From contig CAILKA010000285.1 in the NCBI GenBank assembly GCA_903834645.1, positions 1 through 5,057 on the forward strand: 5,057 nucleotides of DNA. The letters run 5' to 3'. The notes beneath the pieces are model-generated. The model was not told the origin of the DNA and searched no databases. It worked only from the letters and a program-made list of their open reading frames with translations. The DNA comes from an uncultured beta proteobacterium. Lineage in GTDB: Bacteria > Pseudomonadota > Gammaproteobacteria > Burkholderiales > Burkholderiaceae_C. Positions 1 through 5,057 of the stretch are shown piece by piece (position 1 is the first letter of the stretch; each line of letters starts with the position of its first letter). Both the position numbers and the translations under genes were made by a program.

Positions 1-1178
<1,178 letters not shown>

Positions 1179-1184
1179 GGGCAT

Positions 1185-1189
1185 CTCTC
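1185..1189 (-). promoter_or_regulatory. Weak ribosome binding site of the histidine kinase gene
   Basis: On the minus strand GAGAG overlaps the TGA stop of the binding-protein gene and lies six bases before ATG 1178. ATG 1184 directly abuts it, too close to use it. This is the reason for preferring 1178 as the kinase start. The match is weak, so translational coupling to the upstream gene is likely. Confidence 0.4.
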
Positions 1190-2045
1190 AGCGCAACGCG
1201 GGCGGCGCCTTCTGGTAGAAGCGCCGGTAGGAGGCGTAGTCGGCGTCCGAGGAGGGGATGAAATAGGCCTGCTCGCTCAACCCCACCGCCTCCGAGGCGC
1301 GCCTGAGGATGTCGCGGCCTGCCGGATCCTGGTGCATCTCGACGAAGGCCTTGGCCACCGCGCGCACCTGCGGCTCGGGCACCTTGCTCGAGGCCATGAG
1401 CGCGAGGTCGTGGTAGCCCTCGGAGGTCCACAGCACGCGGAACTTCTTGCTCTCGCGGTTGGCGTAGCCCTCGATCAGCATCGAGTTGCTGCCGGTGGCC
1501 TGGGCGCGGCCGGCGAACATCTGTGCAAAGGCCGCGTTCTGGTTGCCGCCGAATTCCACCTTCACGTTGATGCCGCGCGCGAGCATCTGCCCGTACGTGA
1601 CCTTGTAGCCGATGAAGGCCTCGGGCCCGGCGAAGACCATCGTCTTGCCGTCCAGGTCCTCGAGCTTCTGGATGGGCGAGTCGGCCGGCACGGCGATCTG
1701 GCCGTAGATCTGCGGCACATTTCGCCGCCCGAAGACCTTCCAGCCGAGCTGGTCGCGCTCCGGCGAGAAAAGGTGGTTGGAGAATACGAACTCGACCTCG
1801 CGCGCGAGCACGTAGCTGGTGGTGTCGGCCGAGGTGCGGCCGATCTTGAGCTCGAGCTTGACGCCGCTCTTGCCTTCCACGTACTGCACGATCGGGTTCC
1901 AGTAGGCGGCCGTCTTGGCAATGTCCCACTGGTTGACAGGCGAAAAGCGGTAGACGGGCTGGGCGCTTGCCGGCTGGGCGGCAAGGCACAGGCCGCCCAG
2001 CATCGCGGTCAGCGACAGCGCGATGCGCAGGCATGGTCCTCGCAT
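1188..2045 (-). CDS. PhnD-family periplasmic substrate-binding protein
   Basis: This is a secreted binding protein of the PhnD (phosphate/phosphite/phosphonate type) family, 285 residues and complete. Residues 1-28 form a signal peptide: basic start, hydrophobic core LSLTAMLGGLCLA, and signal peptidase I site ASA before Gln29. Cys20 is not in a good lipobox (Leu at -1), so a soluble periplasmic protein is favoured over a lipoprotein. The mature protein opens with YRFSPVNQ and has a first-lobe helix with YWNPIVQYVEGKSG. Around residues 128-147 is the family-type hinge segment with EDLDGKTMVFAGPEAFIGY. The second lobe follows to residue 285. In transport operons such proteins feed an ABC importer. 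Here no permease or ATPase gene is seen, and the gene sits between a response regulator and a sensor kinase, so I infer that it presents a ligand to the kinase. TtrS-type tetrathionate sensors carry a related domain fused to the kinase. The family name does not prove a phosphonate ligand. ATG 2045 has a good ribosome binding site. Confidence 0.9.
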   Translation of the reverse strand: MRGPCLRIALSLTAMLGGLCLAAQPASAQPVYRFSPVNQWDIAKTAAYWNPIVQYVEGKSGVKLELKIGRTSADTTSYVLAREVEFVFSNHLFSPERDQLGWKVFGRRNVPQIYGQIAVPADSPIQKLEDLDGKTMVFAGPEAFIGYKVTYGQMLARGINVKVEFGGNQNAAFAQMFAGRAQATGSNSMLIEGYANRESKKFRVLWTSEGYHDLALMASSKVPEPQVRAVAKAFVEMHQDPAGRDILRRASEAVGLSEQAYFIPSSDADYASYRRFYQKAPPALR

Positions 2046-2048
2046 GGT

Positions 2049-4178
2049 TCAGGCTCCTGAAGGCGTGGGGGACAGAAACTCGTGCGCCGGCGCAGGCTTG
2101 CCCGCGCATGCGCGCAGCCACTGCTCGAAGACCTCGGCCGGCTGGGGCCGCGCGTACAGGTAGCCCTGCACCTCTTCGCAGCCCATCGCGCGCAGGCGTT
2201 CGACAACCTCGGCATCCTCGATGCCCTCGGCGACCGTCGCGAGCCGGAGGCTGCGCGCAATCTGCAACATCGCCAGCACGATCGCACGGTCCTGTTCGTC
2301 GTCGCGCAGGTTCGTGACGAAGGACCGGTCGATCTTGAGCTTGTCCACCGCCAGGCGCTTGAGGTAGGCCAGGCTCGAGTAGCCGGTGCCGAAGTCGTCG
2401 ATCGTGAGCCGGATGCCCAGCTGTTTCCAGCGCCGGAGCAGCGACATCACCATGTCGTCGCTCTGCAGCAGGATCGACTCCGTGAGTTCAAGCTCGAGCA
2501 GCGCGGGATCGAGCCCGGTCGCGGCGAGGGCATCACGCACGTCGGCCTCGACGATGCCCTGACGGAACTGCATGGCCGAGAGATTGACCGCGACGAACAG
2601 GCGCGGCAGCCCCGAGGCCTGCCAGCGTGCGGCCTGTCGGCAGGCCTCGTGCAGCACCCAGCGCCCGATGGGCACGATCAGCCCTGTCTCCTCGGCAGCG
2701 GCGATGAAGGCCACCGGCGGCAGCAGCCCCTGGCCCGGACGGCGCCAGCGGATGAGCGCCTCGACTCCGACGACCTGATTGTCGAGAAGGCTCACCTGCG
2801 GCTGATAGTGCAGCTCGAACTCCTCGCGCTCGATGGCCTGCACGAGCGCCTCGCGTGTCTGCACGTACTTCACGAGGTTGGCGTTCATCTGCGGCTCGAA
2901 GAAGCGGAAGCTGTTGGGCCCGGCCTTCTTCGCTTCATAGAGCGCCATGTCGGAATTGCGCATCAGCATCTCGCCGCTCATGCCATCCTGCGGATACATC
3001 ACCGCCCCCACGCAGAAGGAGGTCGCCACCTGGATGCCGTCCAGGTCGAAGGGCTCGGCGTGACGGGCCAGGATGCGCTCGCAGGCGTTGGAGACCTGGT
3101 TGGCATTCTTCACGTTGGGCAGCACGATCATGAACTCGTCGCCCGACAGCCTGAACAGGGTGTCCTCGGCGCGCAGGCAGCCGCCCAGCCGCCGGGCCAC
3201 GCCCTTGAGCAGCAGGTCGCCCAGGGCATGGCCGTGCGTGTCGTTGACGTACTTGAACTTGTCCAGGTCGAGGTAGAGCAGGGCGAGCTGAGACTGGTGG
3301 CGCGAGGCCGCGCCGATGGCCTGCTGCAGACGCTCCAGGCCGAGCACGCGGTTGGGCAGGCTCGTGAGGGGATCGTGGAAGGCGAGGAAGTCGATCTGCT
3401 GGCGCGCCTGCTCCTGCGCGGTGATGTCCAGGAACACGCCGTGCACCCGTACTGCGCGCCGGTTCACGCCCTCGCCCTCGAACTGGGCGCGCCCGCTGCA
3501 TTGCACCCAGCGCTGGTTGCCGTCCGGGCGGATGACCCGGTGCTTGCTTTCGAGCTCGCCGCTGCCGGCCGGATCGATCGCACGCTCGAAGCCCTCGCGC
3601 ACGAGCGCGACGTCGTCCGGGTGCACGCCTGGTGGCACCTCCCCAGGCGGTGTGGCGGGCTGGTCGGCCGCCAGGCCGAAGATGCGGCGTGTCTCGATCG
3701 ACCAGAAGGCGTTGCCGCCCACGAGGTCGTAGTCGAGCACGCCGAAGTTGGCGGCCTGCGCCGCCAGACGCATGCGCTCCTCGTTCTCGCGCACCGCAAG
3801 GCGCTGCTGCTCGAGCATCAGGTGCAGGCGCACGCGCGCGCGCAGGACATCCTTGTTGACGGGCTTGTGGATGAAGTCCACTGCGCCGTTGCCCAGCGCC
3901 TCGGACTCGCTGCGCGGGTCGTTGCGGGCCGTCACGTAGATCACGGGGATCGATCGCCAGGCGGGCGTGTTGCGGATCGCGGCGTGCACCTCGTAGCCGC
4001 TCATGCCGGGCATCATCACATCCAGGAGCACGAGGTCGGGCAGCGGGCCAGCCTCCAGCGCCTCGAGCGCCCTGGAGCCGGAGATCGCGGTGACGCAGTC
4101 GTGCTCGTTGCGCAGCATCCCGACCAGGACGTCCAGGTTGATCTGGATGTCGTCGACGATGAGGACGCGGGTGCGCAT
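2049..4178 (-). CDS. Response regulator with PAS, GGDEF and EAL domains (cyclic-di-GMP turnover)
   Basis: This is a cytoplasmic phosphorylation-controlled enzyme of cyclic-di-GMP metabolism, 709 residues and complete. Residues 1-122 are a receiver with acidic pair Asp9/Asp10, phosphoacceptor Asp53 (LLDVMMPG), Thr83 and Lys105 (HKPVN). Residues about 131-255 are a PAS domain with PAC tail (RVIRPDGNQRWVQC, then GVFLDITAQE); no cofactor can be assigned. Residues about 262-428 are GGDEF, opening FHDPLTSLPNR, with DLDKFKYVND at 304-313 and active-site signature SGDEF at 345-349 (Ser in place of the first Gly). The inhibitory RxxD site is Arg336-Asp339, five residues upstream as usual. Residues about 440-690 are EAL with E473-A-L, Asn532, Glu564, Asp594/Asp595 (DDFGTG), Lys615, Glu651 and Gln671, so phosphodiesterase activity is expected. 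Diguanylate cyclase activity is plausible but less certain. There is no DNA-binding domain. It heads the operon with the binding protein and kinase, the likely phosphodonor. No clear ribosome binding site precedes ATG 4178; the start rests on the receiver's usual N-terminus. Confidence 0.96.
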   Translation of the reverse strand: MRTRVLIVDDIQINLDVLVGMLRNEHDCVTAISGSRALEALEAGPLPDLVLLDVMMPGMSGYEVHAAIRNTPAWRSIPVIYVTARNDPRSESEALGNGAVDFIHKPVNKDVLRARVRLHLMLEQQRLAVRENEERMRLAAQAANFGVLDYDLVGGNAFWSIETRRIFGLAADQPATPPGEVPPGVHPDDVALVREGFERAIDPAGSGELESKHRVIRPDGNQRWVQCSGRAQFEGEGVNRRAVRVHGVFLDITAQEQARQQIDFLAFHDPLTSLPNRVLGLERLQQAIGAASRHQSQLALLYLDLDKFKYVNDTHGHALGDLLLKGVARRLGGCLRAEDTLFRLSGDEFMIVLPNVKNANQVSNACERILARHAEPFDLDGIQVATSFCVGAVMYPQDGMSGEMLMRNSDMALYEAKKAGPNSFRFFEPQMNANLVKYVQTREALVQAIEREEFELHYQPQVSLLDNQVVGVEALIRWRRPGQGLLPPVAFIAAAEETGLIVPIGRWVLHEACRQAARWQASGLPRLFVAVNLSAMQFRQGIVEADVRDALAATGLDPALLELELTESILLQSDDMVMSLLRRWKQLGIRLTIDDFGTGYSSLAYLKRLAVDKLKIDRSFVTNLRDDEQDRAIVLAMLQIARSLRLATVAEGIEDAEVVERLRAMGCEEVQGYLYARPQPAEVFEQWLRACAGKPAPAHEFLSPTPSGA
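2054..2058 (-). promoter_or_regulatory. Ribosome binding site of the PhnD-family gene
   Basis: Minus-strand AGGAG lies eight bases before ATG 2045, inside the last codons (Ser-Gly-Ala) of the upstream regulator gene. It is the best Shine-Dalgarno match in the operon and fixes the start at 2045. Its position inside the upstream coding region fits translational coupling. Confidence 0.75.
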
Positions 4179-4208
4179 GGAAAGGTGCAGGACGCGAGGC
4201 GCGGAGCG

Positions 4209-4221
4209 GTGGATTGTCCAC
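4209..4221. repeat. 13-base palindrome in the promoter region, possible operator
   Basis: The plus strand reads GTGGATTGTCCAC: two perfect 5-base arms around a 3-base centre. It covers the candidate -10 element and lies about 30 bases before the regulator start. A repressor site is possible. The arms are short enough that chance cannot be excluded in this base composition. Confidence 0.3.
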
Positions 4222-4241
4222 TACCTTCGCCGGAACCCCAA
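4213..4241 (-). promoter_or_regulatory. Candidate sigma70-type promoter of the signalling operon
   Basis: On the minus strand TTGGGG (4241-4236) and GACAAT (4218-4213) are separated by exactly 17 bases. They match 3 of 6 and 4 of 6 of the sigma70 consensus. Transcription would begin near 4206, giving a leader of roughly 28 bases before ATG 4178. The gap contains no better pair. The match is weak, and an activator or another sigma factor may be needed. Confidence 0.35.
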
Positions 4242-4248
4242 GGGGGCG

Positions 4249-4269
4249 AAAAAGGGGCCACGGCACCCC
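4249..4269 (-). terminator. Probable rho-independent terminator of the tolA-like gene
   Basis: Reading the minus strand, GGGG (4269-4266) pairs with CCCC (4257-4254), with one further possible G-U pair, around a loop of 6-8 bases. Five T residues (4253-4249) follow directly. The stem is short but wholly G-C. It lies about 47 bases after the tolA-like stop and before the candidate promoter, so it would separate the two transcription units. Confidence 0.5.
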
Positions 4270-4286
4270 GGCGGCCGCGTCGAGGC

Positions 4287-4304
4287 CGGGGCCCGGCGGC
4301 CCCG
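4287..4304. repeat. G+C-rich hairpin just after the tolA-like stop codon
   Basis: A perfect 7-base inverted repeat (arms CGGGGCC and GGCCCCG on the plus strand) encloses a 4-base loop, 12 bases past the stop codon. No T-run follows on the minus strand, so it is not itself a classical terminator. It could stabilise the 3' end of the message or assist the terminator downstream. Confidence 0.4.
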
Positions 4305-4315
4305 CCAACGCCGTC

Positions 4316-5057
4316 TCAGCGCGGGCTGAACGTGATGTGGATGACGGGCGGTACGCGTCCGTCGGCATCGCGTGGGAGGATGCCTGTGCGGTCGATGGCG
4401 CGCAGGACGGCGTCGTCCCAATCGGGATGTCCGCTCGAGGTCACGAGGCGCCGGCCGATCACGGTCCCGTTGGGGCCGGCACGCACTTCGACCACCGCCG
4501 CCGGGTTGCCCGGCAGCGTGCTCGTGTAGACGATGTTCGGAAAGATCGCCTGCACGAGGCGCCCGGCGTAGGCGGCCGAGGGCGCTGCATCGGCGGCTGC
4601 TTGGCCCGTGGCCGAGCCGGTGCCCGGGGGAATCTGGCCCATCAGCCGGCGCAGATTCTCCTCGCGCTGGCGCGCAAGCTGCGCGTCCTCGGCCCTTTGC
4701 TGCTGCGCTTTCTGCAGCCGGGCCTTGTCGGCCTGCTCGGCTTTCTGCTGCTGCGCCCGCTCGCGTTCCAGGCGTTGCTGCTCGGCTCGCGCGGCCTTCT
4801 CCTGCGCCGCCTTTTCCTGCGCCGCCTTTTCCCGGTCAGCTTTTCCCCGGGCAGCCTTCTCGGCAGCGGCCCGCTCCAGGCTGGCGTTCTCACGCGCCGC
4901 CCGCTCCCTTGCGGTGCGCTCCTCCTCGGCCTTGCGCCGCGCTTCGCGCTCCAGCGCGATCTCGGCCTCGCGGGCTGCCTGCCTGGCGCGCTCGGCCTCG
5001 GCGGCGGCCGCCGGGGCCGTGGACGCGGCGGGCTCCGGGGTGGCCATCGGCTGGGGC
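4316..5057 (-). CDS. tolA: TolA-like cell-envelope protein, C-terminal part (cut by right window edge)
   Basis: TolA links the inner membrane to the outer membrane in the Tol-Pal system, where TolQ/TolR use the proton gradient to drive it and its C-terminal domain contacts periplasmic and outer-membrane partners. The frame continues without a stop through the right edge. The Met at 5047 is preceded in frame by Pro-Gln-Pro and lies in a Pro/Ala stretch, so it is probably internal; the N-terminal membrane helix is outside the window. Counting from that Met, residues about 15-135 are a long Ala/Glu/Lys/Arg/Gln helix with EKAAQ-type pentads (domain II). Residues about 155-243 are the TonB/TolA C-terminal domain, with AIFPNIVYT, LPGNPAAVVEVR, SGHPDWDDAVLRAIDR and LPRDADGRVPP. 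The cysteine pair of enterobacterial TolA is absent. The usual partner tolB does not follow; a cyclic-di-GMP regulator does, after 137 bases. A TonB-like paralogue is the main alternative. Confidence 0.88.
   Translation of the reverse strand, partial: PQPMATPEPAASTAPAAAAEAERARQAAREAEIALEREARRKAEEERTARERAARENASLERAAAEKAARGKADREKAAQEKAAQEKAARAEQQRLERERAQQQKAEQADKARLQKAQQQRAEDAQLARQREENLRRLMGQIPPGTGSATGQAAADAAPSAAYAGRLVQAIFPNIVYTSTLPGNPAAVVEVRAGPNGTVIGRRLVTSSGHPDWDDAVLRAIDRTGILPRDADGRVPPVIHITFSPR
4786..4860. repeat. Degenerate 15-base tandem repeat in the TolA helical region
   Basis: About five units of 15 bases lie in tandem; the two at 4801-4815 and 4816-4830 are identical (CCTGCGCCGCCTTTT on the plus strand) and the others diverged. 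They encode the pentads EKAAQ, EKAAQ, EKAAR and relatives. The repeat keeps frame, so copy-number changes would only lengthen or shorten the helix. Confidence 0.65.

Noticed and set aside
1983..1991. Possible lipoprotein cysteine (Cys20) in the binding protein's signal peptide
   Set aside because: The residues before Cys20 are Gly-Gly-Leu; Leu at -1 does not fit a lipobox, whereas an Ala-Ser-Ala signal peptidase I site follows at residues 26-28.
4236..4245. CCCCAAGGGG palindrome in the gap before the regulator
   Set aside because: There is no room for a loop, so it would not form a useful hairpin, and short C-run/G-run palindromes are common in this base composition. It overlaps the candidate -35 element but does not support a separate feature.
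2935..4368. Minus-strand open frame of 477 codons overlapping the regulator
   Set aside because: Its translation is an out-of-frame Arg/Pro/Ala-rich copy of the regulator region; the 4178-2049 frame carries every conserved motif.
2082..4529. Very long plus-strand open frame (815 codons) antisense to the regulator gene
   Set aside because: It lies opposite a gene whose domains and catalytic residues are fully recognisable, its translation shows no known domain, and long antisense frames are expected in DNA this G+C-rich.

Overview
The window is G+C-rich DNA (about two thirds or more G+C by eye). Every gene I can support is on the minus strand, so gene order reads from right to left. The TolA C-terminal domain, the codon use and the domain styles fit a betaproteobacterium, probably of the Burkholderiales. 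That placement is inferred from protein character, not from a marker gene. There are no RNA genes, insertion sequences or CRISPR arrays.

Layout in transcription order. (1) 5057-4316: the C-terminal part of a TolA-like cell-envelope protein, cut by the right edge. It shows a Pro/Ala stretch, a long Ala/Glu/Lys/Arg helical region and a complete TonB/TolA C-terminal domain. (2) 4315-4179: a 137-base gap with a probable rho-independent terminator, a G+C hairpin, and a weak sigma70-type promoter whose -10 overlaps a 13-base palindrome. (3) 4178-2049: a 709-residue response regulator with the order receiver, PAS, GGDEF, EAL. All receiver and EAL key residues are present, and the GGDEF signature reads SGDEF with an intact inhibitory RxxD site. 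(4) 2045-1188: a 285-residue secreted periplasmic binding protein of the PhnD family. (5) 1178 (or 1184) to the left edge: the N-terminal 392 residues of a membrane sensor histidine kinase with two membrane helices, a periplasmic domain and a canonical H-box. It runs off the window before its ATPase domain.

Genes 3 to 5 are almost certainly one operon. The junctions are 3 bases (TGA, one codon, ATG), and all three genes share one reading frame separated only by two TGA codons. Read together they form a complete signalling route. A periplasmic binding protein would capture a ligand, the kinase would sense the loaded protein across the membrane, and the receiver of the GGDEF/EAL protein would convert phosphorylation into a change in cyclic-di-GMP. 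No ABC permease or ATPase gene is seen, which favours a sensing role for the binding protein over transport. The ligand cannot be read from the sequence.
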